From DASYAN01 sp963727755 (lineage in GTDB: Bacteria; Chloroflexota; Ktedonobacteria; Ktedonobacterales; Ktedonobacteraceae): 64,000 bases of DNA. The translations under genes were made by a program, and so were the position numbers. The stretch lies in contig CAVSHN010000014.1 in assembly GCA_963727755.1 (NCBI GenBank), positions 248,001 through 312,000 of the forward strand. The letters run 5' to 3'. A model generated the notes under the pieces. It did not search any database and had not been told where the DNA came from. It saw only the letters and a list, made by a program, of their open reading frames with translations. Below are positions 52,750 through 62,528 of this stretch, one piece after another. Positions within the stretch are counted from its first letter, which is position 1. Each line of letters opens with the position of its first letter.

Positions 52750-55515
52750 TTAGGCTTGGAGATAGAAGCTCGAACGCATGCTACTAATCATGGTGTCATG
52801 TAGCATTTCATCCACCTTATCCATGGGATAGGCATAGCGCACACGACAACGAGTACGAACACTCTCTGCCAACGTTGTCTCTGCTTTCGCAGGAGCAACA
52901 ACCCTCAGAGCAAAAGTAGGCTGGCGCCTATTTGCAGCCAATATAGCCACATAACAACTATGCAAATCTAGATGGATCAAATCATCCCGCTCAACCCCCA
53001 ATTCTTTATGCAGCATCTCAGCATCCTGGGCCGACATATGAAAAGCGATCATCTGCTTCACATGAGCCTGCACCGCCGAAAGCAAAAGAGGATTCAACTT
53101 CTGAATATACTCGAGCGACTGACAACTTAAGAAAAAAGTGAGTCCACGTTTATGCAATGCAGCAAGCGCCTCATAATCAGTCCCCAATAGCGCCTCAAAC
53201 TCATCAATGATAATTGGCAAATGGAATCTTCCAAGGCATTCGCTTCCCCAGTCCTGAGCAGGCTGTATGGGAACCGAATGCCTTGCTCCCCGGTCTGCTA
53301 CTTTGAAACCCTGCTCTTCAAGCGCGAACTGGACAAGTCCCAGGACAGTCGCACCAACTAGAGAAGCTATATCTCCACCAACAACCCTCTTTGCCAGCTT
53401 GAGCAAAATGATCTTCCTCTCAGCAATCATCTGAGGAATATTGAACGTAGAGGCACCCTGACCAATAATACGCCGAGCACTCGTACTCTCAAACTTGGCT
53501 ACCTTTGTAGTCAAAGGAGTGATCGCCTCTCTCTGCTGAGCAAAAGACGATGGTTCATAGTACTCATGCCACCAGCGGTGCAAGTAATCGTCCTGGACTT
53601 GCTGCAAAACCACGTGGCAAAATTTATCATTCGTTAGCAGTGGCAATACATCCAATAGCGTATATTGCCGTCTAGGGGCTCCCTGTATATCTTGATTCAC
53701 AAGTATTTTATTTGCCTCAAACAACGTACGAAGACTCATCTCGAAAACATTCTCTATCTTGGCATTCCAGCTTGAAACCCAAATGTTGGCAAGCACCTTT
53801 AAGAGATCAGAGATGGTCTTCTCACATCCACGGCCTAACGTCACATCTAGCGGATTGAGGCCAATAGAAGCCGTACGATCAGACAAATCAATCAAAACGA
53901 CATCTTCAACTCGATCGTGAGGCACGACCTTCAACACATCCTCGCACAAATCACCATAAGGATCAACTAACAGGAGGCCACCACCCCGAGCCATTGCAGC
54001 ATATCCAAGATGCCTCATAAAGGCATTCTTTCCATCACCTGACTTACCAGCAATCAGCGTGTGATGCAAAAAGAAAGAGTTCGGAAAATGAAATGGTATA
54101 TGACCACCACGGTGTTCCGTATACCCAATAGGGATCATCTGATCAATGACATCAGGAGGTAAAGGAACCACACGCGTGCTCGGTACTTTGCGAGGAACAG
54201 AAGACGCAGTACGATCTCGTGGTAAGTGCCACAAAACAGCTAGAACCTGAAAACTCACAAGATGATTCGACTGGAGTAATCCCTGGTGCCAGCCATGGCC
54301 AAGCTTACCCAGCTCCCGGCTCAGTAAAAGATGTGCAGACCTTGAAGAGACTGGCTTGGCAACGAAAGCAATACCACTTATCGCATGGAATTGCCGAAAT
54401 GTTGCCATAATTCGCAAAAGTATTTCTTCACGCTTTTTTCCACCTTTAGAGGAAAGGTTGGTAAAAGACGATAATAGATGGACATATAACTCATCTGGTG
54501 ATTTTGGTCCTATCACATAGAAGATGATTCTCGTGCGATACGCAGACTTAACATCGATAACTGGAGCCTGATCACGAACCTGATCACGAGGATCACGAAC
54601 CTGCTCAAGAGCCTGATTTTGACTAGGAGGAGCCTGGAGAAAAAACCGTTGTACCACCTTAACGACTCCATAGAGGAAGAGGGCTTCCACAACTAGGAAT
54701 GCCACTGCCCACCAAATGAGTTGTTGGATCTCAGGAGATGTCACAGGAGGAAATTGTCCCCATAGAACAAACTCTATTATATCAATCCACAACCAGCCGG
54801 GAAACCATGGACTTGCCAATAAAGAGAGGATGACAAGCACAAGCACATTCACTATTGCTACCAGTCTAATATTTAAAGAGACGCCCACCCGAGGTAATGG
54901 CAACAAGGCAAGTGCAGCGGGAAAGTGCCAACGAAACTTGGGCTTTAAACTCTTACTAACACTTAATTTATCAGTATTACCCAAAACCCTGCTTTTAACT
55001 CTTACTGTGCCCAACTTCCTCGTGGTGATACTACCCGTCAGGGGAACTAGTCCGATTTGGACTATAGCACGCATCTGATTTGGCAACTGACCTAGGACGG
55101 TAAGCAATCCCGGTAGAGGATCCCTTTCCTCTTTGGAGAGGCGCCCGGAGGAATAAGATGCCTTGTCCTCTTCCGGTATGAGTTCGACTGCCGAGACGGC
55201 CTCGTGTGAGTCCAGGTGAAAAGGATCATCCTCTTCCCGAAGGTATCGGATGCCGATGCGAGGATACTCTGTACGCAGTAAGGCTTCTACATGATCAAGA
55301 GCAGTTTGTGTCGTTGCCCGAATGAGAAAACTGGCTTTCTTTGCAGATCCAGCTAACTCCAAAGCAATTGGATGCTGAGTATCGAGAACCATGCTCCGCA
55401 GAATGATTTCCATTGAAGCGATGAAGTCCCTGCCCTCCTGACGCGGAGGTATGATTTGCATACTACAAGGCATCGTCGCTGATATGTCTATTTGACTGTT
55501 AAACGTTGCTTTCAT
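52750..55515 (-). CDS. Conjugation-type (VirD4/HerA-like) ATPase with membrane helices
   Basis: 921 residues from ATG 55515; an ATG at 55539 is in frame but GGGAAGGA serves 55515. N-terminal soluble domain of about 200 residues, two or three hydrophobic segments (residues about 215-285, LVAIVNVLVLVILSLLASPW and IQQLIWWAVAFLVVEALFLY), then a RecA-like ATPase domain: Walker A LIAGKSGDGKNAFMRHL has Asn where Ser/Thr is usual. Walker B is GGGLLLVDPYGD. Later IIIDEFEALLG and LSCQSLEYIQKLN are typical of TraD/VirD4/TraM-like DNA pumps. It may drive DNA or protein transfer across the envelope. No relaxase or mating-pair genes are nearby. Convergent with the preceding gene. Confidence 0.75.
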   Translation of the reverse strand: MKATFNSQIDISATMPCSMQIIPPRQEGRDFIASMEIILRSMVLDTQHPIALELAGSAKKASFLIRATTQTALDHVEALLRTEYPRIGIRYLREEDDPFHLDSHEAVSAVELIPEEDKASYSSGRLSKEERDPLPGLLTVLGQLPNQMRAIVQIGLVPLTGSITTRKLGTVRVKSRVLGNTDKLSVSKSLKPKFRWHFPAALALLPLPRVGVSLNIRLVAIVNVLVLVILSLLASPWFPGWLWIDIIEFVLWGQFPPVTSPEIQQLIWWAVAFLVVEALFLYGVVKVVQRFFLQAPPSQNQALEQVRDPRDQVRDQAPVIDVKSAYRTRIIFYVIGPKSPDELYVHLLSSFTNLSSKGGKKREEILLRIMATFRQFHAISGIAFVAKPVSSRSAHLLLSRELGKLGHGWHQGLLQSNHLVSFQVLAVLWHLPRDRTASSVPRKVPSTRVVPLPPDVIDQMIPIGYTEHRGGHIPFHFPNSFFLHHTLIAGKSGDGKNAFMRHLGYAAMARGGGLLLVDPYGDLCEDVLKVVPHDRVEDVVLIDLSDRTASIGLNPLDVTLGRGCEKTISDLLKVLANIWVSSWNAKIENVFEMSLRTLFEANKILVNQDIQGAPRRQYTLLDVLPLLTNDKFCHVVLQQVQDDYLHRWWHEYYEPSSFAQQREAITPLTTKVAKFESTSARRIIGQGASTFNIPQMIAERKIILLKLAKRVVGGDIASLVGATVLGLVQFALEEQGFKVADRGARHSVPIQPAQDWGSECLGRFHLPIIIDEFEALLGTDYEALAALHKRGLTFFLSCQSLEYIQKLNPLLLSAVQAHVKQMIAFHMSAQDAEMLHKELGVERDDLIHLDLHSCYVAILAANRRQPTFALRVVAPAKAETTLAESVRTRCRVRYAYPMDKVDEMLHDTMISSMRSSFYLQA

Positions 55516-55612
55516 AGCAAGACTGATCCTTCCCATCAAAAAAAGCTACAATGCACAGTCTAATCTTTTTATAATCAAATGCCGACGATTTTCAGTTATG
55601 TGGGATCACAAA

Positions 55613-55636
55613 GGGAGCAATGAATTGGGCCCCTAC
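55613..55636. repeat. REP-like element
   Basis: GGGAGCAATGAATTGGGCCC followed by CTAC, the same word as at 62110-62135. It lies just after the end of the acidic-repeat kinase gene on its 3' side. Confidence 0.6.
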
Positions 55637-57483
55637 AAATGTACATGAGAAGCATTACCGAAGTGTTGCAGCTTCTAATAATACATATCCTCTGTTCCCA
55701 TTACTCTGCATTTCTGTATAGTCAATAGTAAGCTTCTGATCAGGCAGGTTTGTACTGTAGGTAATCGTATAGACAGCATTATCGACATTTTTTGTCGGAT
55801 CATGTGTCATATCAAGCGAAGCATCTTTACATGTTATCCCACCCAATGATGCAAAGAACAACCCTCGCGCCAGATTAGCCCCTACATATAGCCTTAACGT
55901 CCTGGGCGTTGTGCTTGCGGGAACGGTGATCGAAAAACCATTATTGATGCCTGTTACGTGAATGGCCCCTGTACTCCTTTTCACACTTGCGTTTGGAGTA
56001 CCATCAGACCATGTAAAACTAATAGGACTTGTATGGTCACTTGCGATATGTCCATTTCCTAACAATATAAAATTGCTAATCTGTGGCTTTACACCAGCTT
56101 TACGATTGACATCCGTGGCTTTATTTAAGCCCCATTGTTCCCAATCGAGAGTTCCTTCACTCGTCAGATTGGTATATTGATTGAACTCTTGATAAGGACA
56201 GACAAGATTTGTCTGTGGCACTGGCGTCGGTGTTGGGGTCGGCTTCAGTACTGGTACCGGCTTCGGTGCCGGTGGTGGTGGTAGTGGTGGCAGCGGCGGC
56301 ACGATCACAGGCACTGTATGGACAGGTGTCGGCGAAGCTACTACTGTTGCTATAACCGAGGAAGTTTCTGACGTCGATGATGATGTTGCTACATCTGTAG
56401 GCGATGACTGAATTCCGCTTGTTGGTTGTAGGACTGGCGAAGTTGCATATTCATACGGCGTAGGCGTTGCTACCACAGCCTGCGTAGGTTCTGTCTTTGG
56501 AGGAACATGAGTAGCAGGTGTGGCAAAATGCGTATAAACAATCCCTAGGCTGAATATCAGGACTACTATCAGCAGAAGGAGTAGTCCTTTTCTAGATCGA
56601 GCTTGACGCGGTAGGGTTGGTGGCACTGGTGCTGGTGCTGGTGGAGCTAGCGGCGGTTCATCCAGGTCTGCTACCAGAAGCTTCTCTCCCTGTAGCTTAG
56701 TCTGCTTCTGAGATGGGGGTTCTGCAACACTCACAGAGACTCCACCATTGTTGTCATCGTCATCGTCATCGTCATCTAATTGTTGTCTCAGCCCTTGCCT
56801 CGACCTAGATTTGAGTACTCCTGTTCCCTGACGGGAAAAATTTCCTGATCCGAAAGGAAATGGAGTCCCTGAAGATGGATCAATGTCATCCTCGTCATCT
56901 ATTAAGCTCTCATCCTCATACTCATACCCATACTCAGCTTCTGCTGATCCATCACCATCGTAATCATCTTCAAACTCTAACGAGCTATCATCTCCATAAC
57001 CATCTTCAAACTCTAACGAGCTATCATCTCCATAATCATCTTCAGACTCTACTGGGCTATCGTCCTCATACTCATCTTCGGCCTCGTCAAAGGAGGTCAC
57101 TCTCCGAAGAGAATTACTTCTAGGCCTGAAAGAAAATGTAGCCCCTGAGGATGAGGCAAAGTCGTCGCCTTCAACCGAAGCATAGTTCTCATTTTCATCT
57201 GCATACTGATCATCTGCATACTGATCTTCTGTATCCTCATCTTCCATTTGATTCTCCCACATCCTGATCCTCTGTGTCCTCATCTTCCATTGATTCTCCC
57301 ACATCCTGATCCTCAAATTCATCAAACGATGGGGCTATCCGACGAGCCAAACGACTTCTAGGTTCAAAAGGCAATAGCGACTCCGCAGGAGAGGCGAAAT
57401 CATCACCCTCTACTGAGGTTTCATCCTCATTTGCATCTATGTACTGATCTTCTTCCTGTTCATCCCCCATAGGCCTTGCCACA

Positions 57484-57836
57484 TAATTATATTCATCATC
57501 TTCTCCTGGCTCTTCCACTACATATTCATCATCTTCTCCTGGCTCCTCCACCACATACTCATCATCTTCTCCTGGCTCTTCCTCCACATATTCATCATCT
57601 TCTCCTGGCTCTTCCACTACATACTCATCATCTTCTCCTGGCTCTTCCTCCACATACTCATCATCTTCTCCTGGCTCTTCCACTACATATTCATCATCTT
57701 CTCCTGGCTCCTCCTCCACATATTCATCATTTTCTCCTTCACCATCCAAAATATATTCATCATCTTCTCCTGGCTCTTCCTCCACATATTCATCATTTTC
57801 TCCTTCACCATCCAAAATATATTTATCGTCTTCTTC
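57484..57836 (-). repeat. 30-bp tandem repeats encoding EEPGEDDEYV units
   Basis: About eleven units of 30 bp (TCATCATCTTCTCCTGGCTC on the plus strand). Two types of unit differ at the DEYV/DEYVE junction, and an alternating block DGEGENDEYV is intercalated near 57720-57830. The antisense strand is open as HHLLLALP repeats, a shadow. Confidence 0.88.
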
Positions 57837-57989
57837 CTCCCCTACCGTATATTCATCATCCTCTGTATCTTCAATGGCATGCTTATCATCTTCTTCCATT
57901 GATCCCACTATATATGGGTTCTCAGCTTGCTCATTAAGTGCATCCGGTTCCCCATTCTTAAAGTTTGTATGGGAACCGGATGCATTTCT

Positions 57990-58260
57990 CATTGATCTTG
58001 CCATATACGGGTCCTCACCTTCTTGCTCATCTCTCACTGATCTTGCCATATACGGGTTCTCACCTTCTTGCTCATCTCTCATCGAGCTTGCCATATACGG
58101 GTCTTCATCCTCACCTTCCATTGATTTTGCCATATACGGGTCTTCATCCTCATCTTCCATTGATTTTGCCATATATGGGTCTTCATCCTCATCCTGATCT
58201 TCCACTGATTTTGCCATATATTCCTCACCTTCCATTAACCTTGCCATATATGGGATTTCA
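57990..58260 (-). repeat. 36-42-bp tandem repeats encoding PYMAKSM/DEDED units
   Basis: Seven units with the word CCATATACGGGTCTTCATCC or near variants. The flanking 15-residue motif ASGSHTxFKxGExDA occurs twice, at about 57945-57990 and 58285-58330, suggesting the block was duplicated with its edges. Confidence 0.8.
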
Positions 58261-59522
58261 CCTTTATTATCATCAAATGCATCCGCTTCCCCATCCTTAA
58301 AGGTTGTATGGGAACCGGATGCATTTTCCATCGACCCTAGCACATAGCCATCTTCGTCATCTGCCTTTTCCATCATTGAATCTAGCACATGCTGTTCATC
58401 TTTTAATTCCGACGCATGCTCCTCAGCCTCTTCATGTGCTTCCATCAGTACCGATACTTCTTGCTCTTCACTTTCTTCCTCCTCCATCGATGCATCCTCA
58501 GGCTCTTCATCTGTTATCGAAGCGGCCATAGACAATTCATTGAGTAGCGGCGGCATGCTCGAACGACTCACAGTGCTACTTTCGCTCGAACGCAGATGCG
58601 GATAATTCTCCCGCGTCAGGAGAGGAAGCAGCATTGGCAAGGGGAAATGCAGATGTCTGCACTGCCTGTACTGGTTGTGGCAACAAGACCGACTGAAAGG
58701 GCTCAATAAAGGTTGCAATATCATCGTAGCGTTCGGCTGGATCATTGGCCAAGGCCTTGAGCAGTGCTACTTCGACAGATTGTGGCAAGTCAGGAACAAT
58801 CTTAGAAGGAGCCTCAGGAACATCTGTCGAATGCTTGAGCCACATTAGGGAGAAACTATGAGCTGTAAAAGGTACACAGCCTGTGATGAGTTCATATATG
58901 ATACAGGCAAGAGCATACTGATCGCTCTTTTCGCTGACAGTGCTAATAAATTGTTCCGGCGCCATGTAGCTAACGCCATGGACCTCTGATTTATAGCCAA
59001 GCTTATTTATATCAATGAGCCCTACAAGGCTGAAGTCTGCCAGTAATACGTTGCCATCAGCATCAAATAAGATATTTTCTGGTTTGATATTTCCATGAAC
59101 GATATGAAGCTGATGGATGTAACTAAGGGCTTGTCCTAACTGTATACAGATATTGAAAGCATCTGCACTAGTCAGACGTTCAGAGGATGCGCTATCCATC
59201 CGGCTTCGTAATGAGCCGTAAGGTAGATATTCACTGACTACATATGGCTTACCTTCCTCAACCCCTATGTCTAGGACTGGTACAATACGTTGGTGATTGA
59301 GTTGTTTGATAAGATTGGCTTTCTCAACAAAGTCTGCGTAGTCATAATTAGAAGGTAAACACGTAGCATCAAACACCTTGAGAACAACTTGATGTTCAGG
59401 CTCATCAACGGGATAAGCAAGGTAGACATCCTTTAAGGATTTCCTACTAAGTTGGGCGGAAAGATGATATTTACTAAAAGATGTATGCATACGAGAATCC
59501 TACTTACCATGACCTTTTGGCC

Positions 59523-60311
59523 TCACGTATTGCTAGGCATAGGCATGACTACTTTTACTTCGTTTTCATGCAATATATGCGCTACTCCCCTAGCCACCCC
59601 ATGCCTATCACCATTTATCTCTTCTGCGATCCTTTGAAATTCATCTAATACTTCCCTTCTTTTTATAGCATCTATTTCTTTTCTACTTCTTATTTCCACG
59701 ACTAATTTCTTTTCATCAAACATTCTCTCTATGTATGTCATTTTTCTTTCCGGCCCAAAACCTTCTATCACTAATGTAACATATTCCATAGATAGTGTCA
59801 GTTTTCGCCCGTTATCCTCTGACTTAATCTTTCCTCGATCAATTGGATATTCTCCATTTTTGTTAACAGATATTTCTTTGATTTCTTTTTCAGCAATTTT
59901 TCTCCTTATTTCTTCTTCATAATTTTCATCTTCTATGGTTTTATCATCATCGCTATCATTTTTATCATCTTTAGCCTCAAAATCAATTTCATCTTCAACT
60001 CTACATTTTATCACACGCCCTCTCTCTAAGGAATCTGCAACGCCAAATGAGAGTTCTCCATTCATTAATGCTAATTGGTCACTCGTAATCACCAGTTCGA
60101 TGGGAAGAGCCACTTCTCCCCATATTGAGACTCTACCCCCAGCTTCAGACGGCTCTACTTTTATTGACGTTTTTTCTTCCTTTACCATTTCTAAGCCATA
60201 GCCAAGAAAGTCAAATACATTTCCATGTATTTCTAATTTACGCTCAATAACAGTATTGCAATTTTTGGCCCTTTCTTCTAGTTTACTACGAATTTTATCA
60301 CTATAATGCAT
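59523..60311 (-). CDS. Unrecognised acidic/charged protein
   Basis: 262 residues from ATG 60311, preceded by GAGAGGG; the frame extends to 60368 but that part lacks a ribosome site. AT-rich and low-complexity in the middle (DDKNDSDDDKTIEDENYEEE). The flanks look folded: GGRVSIWGEVALPIELVITS and NGRKLTLSMEYVTLVIEGFG suggest two beta-rich lobes, with a C-terminal helix (REVLDEFQRIAEEINGDRHG). No signal peptide or membrane helix. Its start is 75 bp after the next gene's true stop (60387), in the same orientation, so the two probably form an operon. No function can be assigned. Confidence 0.65.
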   Translation of the reverse strand: MHYSDKIRSKLEERAKNCNTVIERKLEIHGNVFDFLGYGLEMVKEEKTSIKVEPSEAGGRVSIWGEVALPIELVITSDQLALMNGELSFGVADSLERGRVIKCRVEDEIDFEAKDDKNDSDDDKTIEDENYEEEIRRKIAEKEIKEISVNKNGEYPIDRGKIKSEDNGRKLTLSMEYVTLVIEGFGPERKMTYIERMFDEKKLVVEIRSRKEIDAIKRREVLDEFQRIAEEINGDRHGVARGVAHILHENEVKVVMPMPSNT

Positions 60312-60386
60312 TTTTCCCTCTCTTCCTAGACATTTCGTTGTCATTGCTATACAAAGCAATATACTCACATACTTGCTGTTAATTAT

Positions 60387-61729
60387 CTAACTTTTTGTAT
60401 TCATACTTTTTCTACCTTCACCTTTTTCTGCTTTAGGCTGGTCTAGTCCTTTCTCGAATGCATTGATCTTGTCATCTTGCCACCTACTCCATGCATCAGT
60501 AATCATCTGATCTGCCCATTGTCCCATTTGCGCATTATCTTGGCCAGCTCCTAACTGCATCAATTGCCCAAGTCCTCATCAAAATTCTGGCTTAATCCTC
60601 GTATATCGCCATCAAGAGCCCCCCCTAATTGAAAAAGCACAAATTGAACTTGTTTTCGCCTCTTCCATCCCTCAAGACGATCCTTGTCTTTTTCTAGCTT
60701 ATCTTCTTCTCCCATGTTTACGATAGACTCAGTAGCCTCCTCATCAGTGAATGAGACGTTGTCTATGCTCGTTTTTTCCATTTTTTCCTTTATGCCCTCA
60801 TACTTTTCTGGGGGAATCTCTATAGTTCCTTTGTCATCTTTGAGTATTACCTGACATTTATCTTTATCAATTTTTACCTCTGATACTTCATCTGCTGAAA
60901 TTTTTCCATCTGTACCTCGTGATTCGTTAAGAATATTTATTCTCGCATATGTTTCAATTGATTTTTTAGCGTCTTCTTCCAGCGTCACTGCTTCTAGGCT
61001 TTCTTTCACAGTCACATATTCACTTTCACTATTAGCTCCTTCTTCTTTTTTCTCTATTTTTCCTATAATGTATATATTGCTCTTCAGATCATAATATTCA
61101 ACCCATCTTTTCTGTATTTCCTCTTTTGGAACAGCGTTAACATTTTCATATAATCCTTGTGCCACTACTGCATGCCTTAATATAGACTCCCCTAATTCTT
61201 CTGACATGTTGCGTATATTTCTGACAGGCAAGCCTGAGTCAGACACTTGCTTTTCTAGTCCTCTCAGTTCTTTCAGGTTGTCCGTTTCCAGCGATATTGG
61301 CGCTGCAGTACAATCTCCTTGAGCTACGTTATGAGCATGACAATATTGCCCTTCTATTTTTCTCACTACTTGATACTGTTTGGCTTGTTCTCCTAATACA
61401 ATGTTTAAAGCTCCTATTCTAAGACTACGTAAAAGTTTTTCCTTTTCTTCTGTCGTACACACTTCGCTCAGATTAATATCTCGTGATTTATCCTTTCCAT
61501 TATCTGTATAATTTACACGAAATTTAGCTTCGCCAAGACTTTGAATTTTTTTAATGCTTCCTTTTTCTATCTTACATTTTTCATTACATTCGTATATCAA
61601 ATTTTCTACATGTTCTCTTGCAAACTCAGGAACCGGTTTCCCTTCGGTTTTTTTTCCTAGGAAGTTGAAGAACTTGTCCCCACGAAATCCTTGTTTATCC
61701 CCAGATTTCATATTAGGCTGACTATCCAT
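60387..61729 (-). CDS. Unrecognised charged protein, frameshifted near its C-terminus
   Basis: Main frame 61729-60560 (389 codons) from an ATG with AAAGGAG upstream. At the end the protein continues one frame over as MQLGAGQDNAQMGQWADQMI then TDAWSRWQDDKINAFEKGLD, ending at TAG 60387. Adding one C to the run at 60567-60569 joins them (447 residues). Composition is Lys/Glu-rich and AT-rich. A possible Cys/His pocket (EGQYCHAHNVAQGDC) lies near residue 130; the rest is alternating strands and helices. No membrane segment or known domain. The last 60 residues would otherwise be lost. Confidence 0.62.
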
Positions 61730-62528
61730 AATCTTTTTCTCCTTTATTGAAAGATTACTATCTATTCACGTTGGTCCAATGTAACTGTTCAGAGTATGGC
61801 GGGTGCAATGATGATGGTTGACAAGTTCATCTGGCCAGAATGGCATGCGCACCTGCTCCACTCCCTACGGACAAGTTCATCGTTAACTCGCCTCTTTACT
61901 ACAATGCTTCGATACTACAAGTCTATTGACAATTCTACTAACGGCCTCTGTCCCTACGATTTTCATCGATACTTCTATTATTCCCTAACAAAAGTGTCAA
62001 GACAAGGGGGAAAGAGGGACAAAATCTAATTGAGGGTATATGTCCGTGGGGACTTTGGTATTTTGCGATGTTACGGACATTTTATGCTTAATTTGGTATA
62101 ATGGTCACAGCGGGCGCAATGAATTGGGCCCCTACCGCACGCGCAATGAATTGCGAAGTGTGTTTTATCAATTGGAGATTGATGGATTAGGTAATCTATG
62201 CAATACGGGCACAATGAGTTGCAGGTTGAGTTCTTCCCTAGACAACCCCTCACCCTGATGATGTATGGACTGTATGACCTTATTTGTCATGCTAAATTAA
62301 ATATCAATAGAACTATGGTACTATTGCAACTCATCTATTTATGGGTTATCATTGATCATAGTGGATGTATAAATGGCAAATGGTTCCACGTTGTTTCAAG
62401 CATTACCAGACCATTCCCATTTATCTTGCCACGTCTTTTTCAATTAGGACATGCCTCAAGCACAAAACTGTCAAGTTGATTTGATGCATACCTTAGCTCT
62501 TTAAAAAATAAAAAGGAGTTCCATACGA
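61730..62528. other. Intergenic region with REP-like repeats, no supported gene
   Basis: About 800 bp. Open frames at 61796-62029, 62040-62258 and 62198-62479 lack ribosome sites and protein character. REP-like words lie at 62110-62155. A ribosome site AAGGAG sits at the end, before the next gene. Confidence 0.45.
62110..62155. repeat. REP-like elements
   Basis: GCGGGCGCAATGAATTGGGC then CCCTAC, followed by GCGCAATGAATTGCG at 62141-62155. Same family as in priA and at 55.6, 63.7 and 63.9 kb. Confidence 0.65.

Larger units (their letters stand above)
55655..59490 (-). pseudogene. Very long membrane-anchored kinase-like protein with acidic tandem repeats, two frameshifts
   Basis: Three overlapping frames form one 1277-residue protein. 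59490-58576 is the kinase-like domain (VVLKVF, HGNIKPEN with Asn for the catalytic Asp, DFS for DFG, APEQF). At plus-strand TTT 58580-58582 the frame shifts into the acidic region (58560-57237) made of PYMAKSMEDEDED-type units and EEPGEDDEYV units. At TTT 57247-57249 it shifts again into more acidic sequence. A transmembrane helix (KGLLLLLIVVLIFSLGIVYT) follows, then a Pro/Thr-rich wall-spanning linker and a C-terminal beta-rich extracellular domain. Each shift is explained by one extra base. The kinase is probably inactive. The acidic cytoplasmic region could bind metal or act as an entropic spacer. Confidence 0.8.

Noticed and set aside
57476..57937. Plus-strand HHLLLALP repeat open frame
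   Set aside because: Antisense of the acidic repeats; open only because the repeat contains no stop in that frame.
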